Assembly (NCBI GenBank): GCA_030744725.1
Contig: JASLPZ010000385.1
Location: 1 to 6,378 of the forward strand
Length of the DNA stretch: 6,378 bases
Source of the DNA: ARS98 sp030744725
Lineage (GTDB): Bacteria; Planctomycetota; Planctomycetia; Pirellulales; Pirellulaceae
Reading direction: 5' to 3'
Part shown: positions 1 to 5,173 of the stretch, piece by piece
Layout: each line of letters starts with the position of its first letter
Numbering within the stretch: the first letter of the stretch is position 1
Notes under the pieces: model-generated
Told to the model about the DNA's origin: nothing
Databases searched by the model: none
Seen by the model: the letters and a program-made list of their open reading frames with translations, nothing else
Program-made: the position numbers and the translations under genes

Positions 1-533
1 CTAGCCTCACGGGCAATGCAACTCACCGCACCACGCCTCGGGCCTGAAATCAGCCGCCGGTCAGGTTGCGCGCTTACGAATCCGCCAAGCCGAAGGCAGC
101 TGGCCAGAAGCTCCCGTTCATTCGCGTCGTTGTCGATCAGCAAGGCGTGGGGCGAAGAACCGTGACCTTCCTCGAGTGTGTCGTCGATGTTGCGATCCAG
201 AACCTGCAACTCTCGAAATACGTCGAGAACAAGACTCTGCGCGGCATCGTGGCCATCGAGATGCGCGTGCAATCGGTTGAGTACTACCGCCGTCGAGTCG
301 AGCGTCGTTCGAACGGCCATCGCCAGATTCAAACACTTTTGATTCGCAGACGCACCACCCGACGTGAAGTCGATGCCCTTCAGATCAGCGAGTTCGTGGC
401 GCAAAACCGGCACATCAGGCGGTGCATCAATTCCCAACCGCGTCTTTTTGCCCCGAATATGGATGACTTCAATTGAGATTCCAAGTGTGGGAAAGACGAG
501 CCGTTCGGTCTCTTTGCGTGCAAGGACGAGCAT
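1..533 (-). CDS. csrA: CsrA-domain protein with C-terminal receiver-like domain (partial, runs off the left edge)
   Basis: CsrA is an RNA-binding post-transcriptional regulator that binds GGA motifs in mRNA leaders. The leftward frame is open from ATG at 533 to the window edge (177 codons visible, no stop). Residues 1-50 match CsrA closely: it starts MLVLARKETERL, has the RGKKTRLGIDAP strand, and carries VPVLRHE with R45 in the place of the conserved RNA-binding arginine (R44 of E. coli CsrA). Classical CsrA is about 60 residues, so this protein is much longer. Residues about 62-120 look like an alpha-helical linker. Residues 129-152 (LLIDNDANERELLASCLRLG) resemble the beta1-alpha1 start of a response-regulator receiver, with D134 and D136 acidic but N135 where an Asp is usual. 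After residue 152 the sequence no longer looks like a receiver, and the phosphoacceptor Asp would lie outside the window. The start is supported by a strong GGAGG seven bases upstream. The CsrA call is secure. The receiver call is likely but rests on a partial domain. Confidence 0.87.
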   Translation of the reverse strand, partial: MLVLARKETERLVFPTLGISIEVIHIRGKKTRLGIDAPPDVPVLRHELADLKGIDFTSGGASANQKCLNLAMAVRTTLDSTAVVLNRLHAHLDGHDAAQSLVLDVFRELQVLDRNIDDTLEEGHGSSPHALLIDNDANERELLASCLRLGGFVSAQPDRRLISGPRRGAVSCIAREA

Positions 534-539
534 GACGTG

Positions 540-545
540 ACCTCC
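540..545 (-). promoter_or_regulatory. Strong Shine-Dalgarno of the CsrA-receiver gene
   Basis: On the minus strand GGAGGT is followed by six bases and then the ATG at 533. This fixes the start of the CsrA-domain gene. The site contains a GGA triplet, so it could itself be occupied by CsrA in feedback control, as is known for other CsrA targets. The feedback role is inference. Confidence 0.8.
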
Positions 546-573
546 AATGGGGAACTACTTGTCAAATGACCAT

Positions 574-598
574 TCATGAACATGTAGTCATGAACATG
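574..598. repeat. Tandem 11-bp near-palindromic repeat upstream of the CsrA gene
   Basis: TCATGAACATG occurs at 574-584 and again at 588-598, separated by TAG, giving a 14-bp period. Each copy contains CATG-AA-CATG, which is palindromic except at the centre. Two such sites some 40-65 bp upstream of the start codon could be an operator for a dimeric regulator, but no known regulator is recognised. Confidence 0.5.
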
Positions 599-614
599 AT
601 GTATCGAACAAGCG

Positions 615-631
615 CGAGGCATCCTGCCTCG
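615..631 (-). promoter_or_regulatory. Hairpin with GGA loop in the upstream region of the CsrA gene (candidate CsrA-binding site)
   Basis: On the minus strand the sequence reads CGAGGCA-GGA-TGCCTCG: a perfect 7-bp stem with the triplet GGA as loop. CsrA-family proteins are known to prefer GGA presented in a hairpin loop, and the core CAGGATG agrees with the published SELEX-type consensus. It lies about 82 nt upstream of the CsrA start codon. Whether it is transcribed with the gene is not known, because no promoter could be placed with confidence. Confidence 0.45.
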
Positions 632-760
632 TAATCCGCGAGCGCGCAGTTGGAGTCGTTCCGTAATGAGCTTGCAAGATGATTCTTTGCCGAATCACCA
701 ATCGAGGCAAGATCAGTTTCTCCGCAGGCAGTGCTGTGCTGTCAGTGCTTCTAGCTTGCG

Positions 761-806
761 AAAATGCTGCCATGGGCAATGCAAAAATGCTGCCATGGGC
801 AATGCA
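761..806. repeat. Two exact tandem copies of a 23-bp unit
   Basis: Positions 761-783 and 784-806 are identical, and one further base (807) continues the period. The unit contains ATGCTGCCATGGGCAATGC. It lies just downstream, in the leftward sense, of the terminator at 812-855, in sequence without a supported gene. The 10-mer GGGCAATGCA inside it also occurs at 11-20 and 1512-1521. Confidence 0.75.
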
Positions 807-811
807 ATGGA

Positions 812-855
812 AACAAAAAAAGCGACCCCCGCCACAAATAGAGGACGAGGGTCGC
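812..855 (-). terminator. Strong leftward intrinsic terminator
   Basis: A perfect 7-bp GC-rich stem (GCGACCC at 822-828, GGGTCGC at 849-855) with a 20-nt loop is followed on the minus strand by seven T, a G and three more T (811-821). This is the classic arrangement for termination of a leftward transcript. No convincing protein gene ends just to its right, so it may end an untranslated RNA or the remnant of a lost gene. Confidence 0.75.
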
Positions 856-1167
856 GTGCTTTATCCCAAGATCCCGAATCGCCTGCTGCAGCAAATCGAT
901 TTTGGCTCAGTCAAACAATGATCTTGATGAGCTTGTCACGCACCGAAGTCGCTACCTGTTTGGTGCAAAGTGACCAGATCGCAGGACCGAATCAGTTTCG
1001 AAAGGCTGCAAGCACAGCATTCACGCCAACCGGTTGGAAGGCAAGGATCTATGATCTCTGGGCGACAACTTAAGGAGTTGCAGAGTGCAACGTCCTCATC
1101 GAAACATTTGTGGTGGTTCTTGCATAGACGCCCTCCACTTCAGAAGAGATGCAACATTGAACGTTGT
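812..1167 (-). ncRNA. Possible leftward untranslated transcript, about 355 nt (speculative)
   Basis: This is an inferred transcript between a promoter-like element at 1174-1203 and the strong terminator at 812-855. The frames of this strand contain only very short ORFs with no recognisable product; the longest tail read ends VRDKLIKIIV at 918-920. Palindromes fall inside it, for example GTTGCA-GAG-TGCAAC at 1077-1091 and CCAACCGGTTGG at 1026-1037. It does not match tmRNA, RNase P RNA or SRP RNA signatures that I could look for by eye. A decayed gene is an equally possible explanation. Confidence 0.25.
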
Positions 1168-1173
1168 ACGGTC

Positions 1174-1203
1174 ATCTTAATCGTCTTGTTGGCCCAATGT
1201 CAA
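1174..1203 (-). promoter_or_regulatory. Candidate sigma-70-type promoter, leftward
   Basis: On the minus strand there is TTGACA (1203-1198, a perfect -35 match), an 18-bp spacer, then TAAGAT (1179-1174, four of six bases of the -10 consensus). It would start a leftward transcript near 1167 towards the terminator at 812-855. Vegetative promoters of planctomycetes are poorly defined, so the support is modest. Confidence 0.35.
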
Positions 1204-1214
1204 GTTCTTTTTTT
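1185..1214 (+). terminator. Weak rightward terminator-like element
   Basis: CTTG-TTG and CAA-CAAG can pair around a GCC loop with a TGT bulge (1185-1204), followed by TTCTTTTTTT (1205-1214). The stem is short and AT-rich, and no rightward gene ends nearby, so it may be fortuitous. It overlaps the candidate leftward promoter on the other strand. Confidence 0.2.
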
Positions 1215-1608
1215 CGTTCGCATTCTTGCCTCTCCACATGCGCGGTAAAGGTAGTTTCGCGTCTCTTCTTGTGGTCGTTTGTCACGACGATTCAGGCAAT
1301 GACACGTGACACCATTGCGATGGTTCCGATGTTGGTGGTTCCGACGTTGGTGGAATGCTTGACCATTTGCAACCGATGCATCGAACGATAGACCCTAGAC
1401 AGGTCAGCAGCAATTTGCTGCCCTGTTTGTGCGGGCTGCGTGCGAGCGCAGCCAGCTCGGCCATCACGCCGGTTTCTCTTGAGAGCGCGACAATGAGCTA
1501 TGTTTTTGTCGGGGCAATGCAGCGCCTGCCCGCTCATTCAAACCATCAAGCAGCGATCCTTTGGGCTGCAAACGTCCGGTCGCGCTCATTGTACGGATTA
1601 GACAGTTC
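1215..1608. other. Intergenic stretch without supported gene
   Basis: All six frames give only short or low-plausibility ORFs. Two structures can be seen. A 15-bp tandem repeat (TGGTTCCGAYGTTGG, 1321-1335 and 1336-1350) differs at one base. An inverted repeat at 1407-1421 (GCAGCAA-T-TTGCTGC) is flanked by ACAGG and CCTGT, so that 1399-1426 can form a longer hairpin. No good promoter or Shine-Dalgarno for the gene at 1609 was found. Confidence 0.5.
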
Positions 1609-2541
1609 ATGTGGCACAACTCGTTGATCACGCAATTGGCCGTCTCACCCGTCTGTGGCTATCTGGCGCGCGACGCCGGTGCTGCTGAACCCACGGCGAT
1701 TTCGGCGCTGGCATTGGCAGCCCAAGGACAGACTAATGCGGCTCGCCAAGCGGCTGACTGGCTCGCTGCGACGCAGGCAACTGACGGCTCCGTCGCGGTT
1801 CGACGTGACACCGACGGCCCATGTTGGCCGACGAGCCTGGCGGCGTTGGCTTGGCACACAGTCGATCCGGTTGACTTTGCCGAACAGATTGACTGTGCCG
1901 TGACATGGATGTTGTCTATCCGCGGGAAAACACAACCACGGTCGAGTGAGGTCCATCACGACTCTTCGCTGGTCGCATGGCCGTGGGTGGTAGGAACACA
2001 CTCATGGATCGAACCAACTGCCCTGCACGTTCTGGCGCTGAAAGCTACCGGCTACGGCGACCATCCGCGAGTACGGGAAGCGGTACGATTGCTGGTCGAC
2101 AGGCAGATTCCCGGTGGTGGTTGCAACTATGGTAATACGGGCATACTGGGGCAGACGCTATGGCCGCACGTTCAGCCGACGGGCTTGGCCCTTTGGGCGC
2201 TTGGCGGCGAGACCTTGGGCAGGGGTCGCATCAAAGCCTCCATCGCATGGCTGCGACAGGCACTGTGCGAGCGTACCACTTGTACGTCACTGGCCTGGGG
2301 GCTGCTCGGCTTGCAAGCGCACGACTCCCATCACAGCGGCACGATTCCAGACGGAGCCGCAGATTGGATCGAACAGGCTCAAGCGCGGAACTCTGCCGGC
2401 CAACGCTCGGCGTACAAGGCCGCCCTCCTGTCGCTGGCTGCCGGCGCGGTCGAGGGAAGAGACTGTTTGACCGCACCGGAAGTTCGTGATACGAGCACAA
2501 CACGAGGACCCGACCATGCGGTCGAGGAGAACGTTCAATGA
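1609..2541 (+). CDS. Alpha-alpha toroid protein, prenyltransferase/squalene-oxidase repeat type
   Basis: The protein is 310 residues from ATG 1609, with toroid-type repeats. Recurring blocks pair a turn with a short aliphatic helix: EPTAISALALA (27-37), CWPTSLAALAW (72-82), WIEPTALHVLALKATG (133-148), QPTGLALWALG (189-199) and TTCTSLAWGLLGLQ (223-236). A loop GGGCNYGNTG (169-178) is typical of the squalene-hopene cyclase/prenyltransferase fold. Full cyclases are about 600-700 residues with a DXDD acid motif. This protein is half that length and shows no DXDD, so cyclase activity cannot be claimed; it may be a binding or scaffold form, or a distinct enzyme. No signal peptide or membrane segment is seen. 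An in-frame TTG at 1561 would add 16 residues, but ATG 1609 leads directly into family-like sequence. Both starts lack a good Shine-Dalgarno. The stop overlaps the start of the DUF362 gene (ATGA), so the two are probably cotranscribed and coupled. Confidence 0.75.
   Translation: MWHNSLITQLAVSPVCGYLARDAGAAEPTAISALALAAQGQTNAARQAADWLAATQATDGSVAVRRDTDGPCWPTSLAALAWHTVDPVDFAEQIDCAVTWMLSIRGKTQPRSSEVHHDSSLVAWPWVVGTHSWIEPTALHVLALKATGYGDHPRVREAVRLLVDRQIPGGGCNYGNTGILGQTLWPHVQPTGLALWALGGETLGRGRIKASIAWLRQALCERTTCTSLAWGLLGLQAHDSHHSGTIPDGAADWIEQAQARNSAGQRSAYKAALLSLAAGAVEGRDCLTAPEVRDTSTTRGPDHAVEENVQ
2524..2530 (+). promoter_or_regulatory. Shine-Dalgarno of the DUF362 gene, inside the upstream gene
   Basis: GAGGAGA ends seven bases before ATG 2538. 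With the ATGA overlap at 2538-2541 it supports translational coupling of the toroid and DUF362 genes and fixes the DUF362 start. Confidence 0.65.
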
Positions 2542-3614
2542 CACAGCGTACGCCGCATGACAAAGTAGATGTGAACTTGCCGTCCAACTGCCCGAAGCGC
2601 ACGACATGCGGGCTTGAAGAGAACGCTCGCGTTCGCCGTGCGATGCTCGTGGGTGGTTCGCTGGCCGCGACGGGAGTGATCGGCTATCCGTTGATTAAAC
2701 GTGTCTCACGGCACCGGGAACTCGTATTCATCGCTCGTCATCAGCGTTACGACGGATCATTAGTGCAGACCATCCGCGATGGTCTGTTGGCATCTGGCAT
2801 GTCGGCAAATGATCTGGTGGGAAAGCGCGTTGTGCTGAAGCCGAATCTAGTTGAGCCGACTCGTGCCGTGCCGCACATGACAACACATCCCACGATGATC
2901 CTGGCGACGGCCGAAGTCTTTCGTGGCTTTGGTGCACATGTCGTCGTGGGCGAAGCGCCTGGACACGTGCGCGATACTGAAATGGCACTGGCTGAATCGG
3001 GGTTGCAAGAGGCACTTGATTCAACCGGATTGGAATTCTCCGATCTGAACTACGAAGAGGTGAAGTGGGTCAAGAACCGCGGTCGTGCGAGCCGGCTGGG
3101 AGGATTCCATTTCCCTCAGTCGATCGTCGAAGCAGATCTGATCGTCTCGATGCCGAAGATGAAAACCCATCATTGGGTGGGTGTGACAGCTGCGATGAAG
3201 AACCTGTACGGTACGCTCCCAGGAATCAAGTACGGTTGGCCAAAGAACGTCTTGCACCATGCGGGCATCCCGGAAACCGTTTTTGATATCAATGCCTCGC
3301 TGCCCAAGGTGATCACGGTCGTAGACGGAATTCAATGCATGGAAGGTGATGGCCCGATCATGGGTAGTCCGAAACAGATGGGGTTGGTACTGGTCGGTAC
3401 AAACGCGGCCGCCGTCGATGCAACCGTTTGCCGCTTGATGAGGCTCAACCCAGCCCGTGTCGGCTACCTGCAATTAGCTGCTGACCGATTGGGGCCCATC
3501 GACAGCCAGTTGATCGATCAAACTGGCGAACACTGGGAACCGCTTGCTCAGACGTTCGAGATCCTGGACAAGCCACACTTGCAGCCACTACGCGATGGTG
3601 TGTTGATGTCTTGA
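2538..3614 (+). CDS. DUF362 domain protein with Tat-like N-terminal segment
   Basis: The protein is 358 residues. DUF362 features seen in order are KPNLV (101-105), GEAPGH (138-143), PKMKTHHWVGVTAAMKNLYG (206-225), VVDGIQCMEGDGP (261-273) and GTNAAAVDATVCRLMRLNP (287-305). Its biochemical function is not established; some family members carry a C-terminal ferredoxin-like 4Fe-4S cluster, and this one does not, since no cysteine cluster is present. Residues 31-53 (RVRRAMLVGGSLAATGVIGY onward) combine a twin arginine with a hydrophobic stretch, resembling a Tat signal or a membrane anchor preceded by an unusually long polar N-terminus of about 30 residues. No obvious AxA cleavage site follows, so anchoring at the cytoplasmic membrane with the domain exported is the simplest reading, though an ordinary N-terminal anchor is possible. 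The start is supported by GAGGAGA and the ATGA overlap with the toroid gene. The family assignment is firm; location and role are inference. Confidence 0.88.
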   Translation: MTQRTPHDKVDVNLPSNCPKRTTCGLEENARVRRAMLVGGSLAATGVIGYPLIKRVSRHRELVFIARHQRYDGSLVQTIRDGLLASGMSANDLVGKRVVLKPNLVEPTRAVPHMTTHPTMILATAEVFRGFGAHVVVGEAPGHVRDTEMALAESGLQEALDSTGLEFSDLNYEEVKWVKNRGRASRLGGFHFPQSIVEADLIVSMPKMKTHHWVGVTAAMKNLYGTLPGIKYGWPKNVLHHAGIPETVFDINASLPKVITVVDGIQCMEGDGPIMGSPKQMGLVLVGTNAAAVDATVCRLMRLNPARVGYLQLAADRLGPIDSQLIDQTGEHWEPLAQTFEILDKPHLQPLRDGVLMS

Positions 3615-3648
3615 GCCTCGTTCCATCAGATCCTCAACAACCTCAACT

Positions 3649-3685
3649 AAAAAAAGACCCTCCAGCACTACGCTCGAAGGTCTTT
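3649..3685 (-). terminator. Intrinsic terminator of the glutamine synthetase gene, between convergent genes
   Basis: AAAGACC (3653-3659) pairs with GGTCTTT (3679-3685) around a 19-nt loop. On the minus strand the stem runs into a seven-T tract (3649-3655), 30 nt past the glutamine synthetase stop. In the rightward direction only three T follow, so it would be a weaker terminator for the DUF362 operon, which ends at 3614. Confidence 0.7.
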
Positions 3686-3714
3686 GATCGTACTGTGTTC
3701 AGACGAATGACGTT

Positions 3715-4725
3715 TTACGCGCAAGTTTCCTTGACGGTCTTGATGATCGCCGACGCAACCTTGTACGGATCCGCGTTGGAGGCGGGCCGACGGTCTTCGA
3801 GGCGCCCTATCCAGCCATCCTCAATGGTCGTGTGGGGGATCCGAATCGACGCACCCCGATCGAGCGCACCGTAGCTGAATTTGTCAATCGCCTGCGTTTC
3901 GTGTTCACCAGTCAGACGCTGCTCATTGTGTGCGCCATAGACATCGATGTGCCGCGGAATCTGGCCACCGAAAGCATTACAGATCTTCGTGAACACCCCT
4001 TCGTCGCCTGATTCACGCATGATCCCGTTGGAGAAATTCGCGTGCATTCCCGAACCGTTCCAGTCCAACGCTCCAAACGGTTTCGGATGCCACTCGATCG
4101 CGTAGCCGTAACTTTCACCGGCACGCTCCAACAGATAGCGAGCCACCCAGGTCTCGTCACCGGCTCGCTTGGCGCTCTTGGCAAATACCTGGAACTCCCA
4201 TTGGCCCGCCGCGACTTCGGCGTTGATGCCTTCAACGTTGATGCCGGCAGCAAGGCACGCATCGAGGTGTTCGTCGACGCAGGCGCGACCGTGCGCATTC
4301 TTGGCGCCGACCGAGCAATAATAAGGACCTTGGGGAGCCGGGAATCCTGCTGGCGGAAAGCCGGGCGGCAAGTTCGTGGTGGTGTTCCAAAGGAAGTATT
4401 CTTGTTCAAAACCAAACCAGAAGTCGTCGTCGTCGTCGTCAATCGTGGCTCGACCGTTCGATTCGTGTGGAGTCCCATCTGGGTTGAGAACTTCCGTCAT
4501 CACCAGGAAAGCGTCCTTACGGCACGGGTCAGGGTAGATTGCGACGGGCTTCAACAGGCAATCCGAACTACCACCGGCGGCTTGCTCTGTCGAGCTGCCG
4601 TCAAAATTCCACACCGGACAATCTTCCAGCGTGCCGCCGAAGTTCTTTCGGACTTTTGTTTTCGATCGAAGGCTCTGGGTTGGTTTGTAACCGTCGAGCC
4701 AGATGTACTCTAACTTGGCAACCAT
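3715..4725 (-). CDS. glnII: Glutamine synthetase type II (GSII)
   Basis: This enzyme makes glutamine from glutamate, ammonia and ATP in the cytoplasm and is central to ammonium assimilation. The 336-residue length fits the short GSII class rather than the ~470-residue GlnA (GSI) class. It opens with KLEYIWLDGYKPTQSLRSKT (4-23), the GSII N-terminal beta-grasp signature. Family blocks follow: NFDGSSTEQA (40-49), FGFEQEYF (104-111, metal ligands E107 and E109), GINAEVAAGQWEFQV (166-180, E170 and E177), NGSGMHANFS (223-232, H228), RLTGEHET (270-277), DRGASIRIP (289-297) and LEDRRPASNADPY (309-321). All expected active-site positions appear intact. Oddities are a run of six Asp (96-101), all GAC codons, just before the EQE motif. 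The start at 4725 has AGGAG 11 nt upstream. It has its own sigma-54 promoter with a long leader and its own terminator, and converges with the DUF362 operon. Confidence 0.95.
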   Translation of the reverse strand: MVAKLEYIWLDGYKPTQSLRSKTKVRKNFGGTLEDCPVWNFDGSSTEQAAGGSSDCLLKPVAIYPDPCRKDAFLVMTEVLNPDGTPHESNGRATIDDDDDDFWFGFEQEYFLWNTTTNLPPGFPPAGFPAPQGPYYCSVGAKNAHGRACVDEHLDACLAAGINVEGINAEVAAGQWEFQVFAKSAKRAGDETWVARYLLERAGESYGYAIEWHPKPFGALDWNGSGMHANFSNGIMRESGDEGVFTKICNAFGGQIPRHIDVYGAHNEQRLTGEHETQAIDKFSYGALDRGASIRIPHTTIEDGWIGRLEDRRPASNADPYKVASAIIKTVKETCA

Positions 4726-4736
4726 CTTGCAATTGA

Positions 4737-4741
4737 CTCCT
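4737..4741 (-). promoter_or_regulatory. Shine-Dalgarno of the glutamine synthetase gene
   Basis: AGGAG on the minus strand lies 11 nt before the ATG at 4725. The spacing is slightly long, but it is the only purine-rich match near the start. Confidence 0.55.
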
Positions 4742-4824
4742 AATCAAAATCCAAAACTGAAGGTTTCTACCAACGACCGCAATCTGTGGCGTCCATTCCG
4801 GAAAAGACGTCCCTGTGGGAGAAG

Positions 4825-4843
4825 TCGTGCCTGAGCGGCACGA
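4825..4843 (-). other. Perfect hairpin in the glutamine synthetase leader
   Basis: On the transcribed strand TCGTGCC-GCTCA-GGCACGA forms a perfect 7-bp stem with a 5-nt loop. It lies in the leader predicted from the sigma-54 promoter. It is not followed by a T tract, so it is not an intrinsic terminator by itself. Another stem in the same leader is GCCCC/GGGGC at 4887-4904. No known riboswitch class was recognised. Confidence 0.45.
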
Positions 4844-4941
4844 AAACCCGAGATCTAGCCTCGGAACGCCTTCGCCGAAGCTATCCGCCCCTCGTCAAGG
4901 GGGCTGCGATCGGTACGCCTGCCTGGGCTTACGCCTGAGGT

Positions 4942-4958
4942 TGCAACGGTCGTGCCAA
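4942..4958 (-). promoter_or_regulatory. Sigma-54 (RpoN) -24/-12 promoter of the glutamine synthetase gene
   Basis: The minus strand reads TTGGCACG-ACCG-TTGCA, an exact match to the sigma-54 consensus YTGGCACG-N4-TTGCW, with GG and GC in the required positions. It points leftward at the glutamine synthetase gene and predicts a start near 4931, giving a 5' leader of about 206 nt. Control of glutamine synthetase by sigma-54 with an NtrC-type activator is well known in proteobacteria. I could not identify clear activator-binding repeats upstream (4960-5170). Confidence 0.8.
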
Positions 4959-5173
4959 TCGCCAACTTTAGAAGGAATATGTTAGGAGATTGATAGCCGA
5001 ATGCAAGCGGGCGGGGCTTTTCCCGTCAGACTGCTGTGCTTACGCGTCGTGTGCCGGGAACTGACGTCCGACCGAGCGTTGGACCTGCCTTCAACTTAGG
5101 CACCAGGTGATGGATCCACAGGCAAAATGTGCGACAAAATGGATGCAAATCGGAAGCGATCCCTGACTCGCCC

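Noticed and set aside
66..476. Rightward ORF of 136 codons
   Set aside because: It is antisense to the clearly recognisable CsrA-receiver gene and has no family resemblance.
560..565. TTGACA on the minus strand just before csrA
   Set aside because: A -10 box at normal spacing would fall on the Shine-Dalgarno, leaving no leader; it cannot serve this gene.
666..1073. Rightward ORF of 135 codons, and the overlapping 80-codon ORF at 679-921
   Set aside because: Low-complexity, unlike known proteins, no Shine-Dalgarno; it crosses the 23-bp tandem repeat and the leftward terminator.
1321..1350. 15-bp direct repeat as part of a CRISPR or iteron array
   Set aside because: Only two adjacent copies without spacers, so neither array type is supported.
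1282..1537. Two leftward ORFs of 61 and 81 codons
   Set aside because: They overlap each other, contain the 15-bp tandem repeat, and neither shows a domain or ribosome-binding site.
3611..3874. Rightward 87-codon ORF overlapping the DUF362 stop
   Set aside because: It starts with TTG, runs through the terminator and is antisense to the conserved C-terminus of glutamine synthetase.
4042..4713. Rightward 223-codon ORF, and the leftward 188-codon ORF at 3912-4478
   Set aside because: Both are shadows of the glutamine synthetase gene in other frames; long open shadows are expected in GC-rich DNA.
4767..4796. Nine-codon leftward mini-ORF (MDATDCGRW) in the glutamine synthetase leader
   Set aside because: No good Shine-Dalgarno, and an ORF this short is expected by chance.
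5012..5025. CGGG/CCCG hairpin as terminator of the kinase gene
   Set aside because: The stem is only four pairs and no T tract follows on the minus strand.
5101..5109. CACC-A-GGTG palindrome as NtrC enhancer for the sigma-54 promoter
   Set aside because: It is only a partial match to the known NtrC site and too short to claim.
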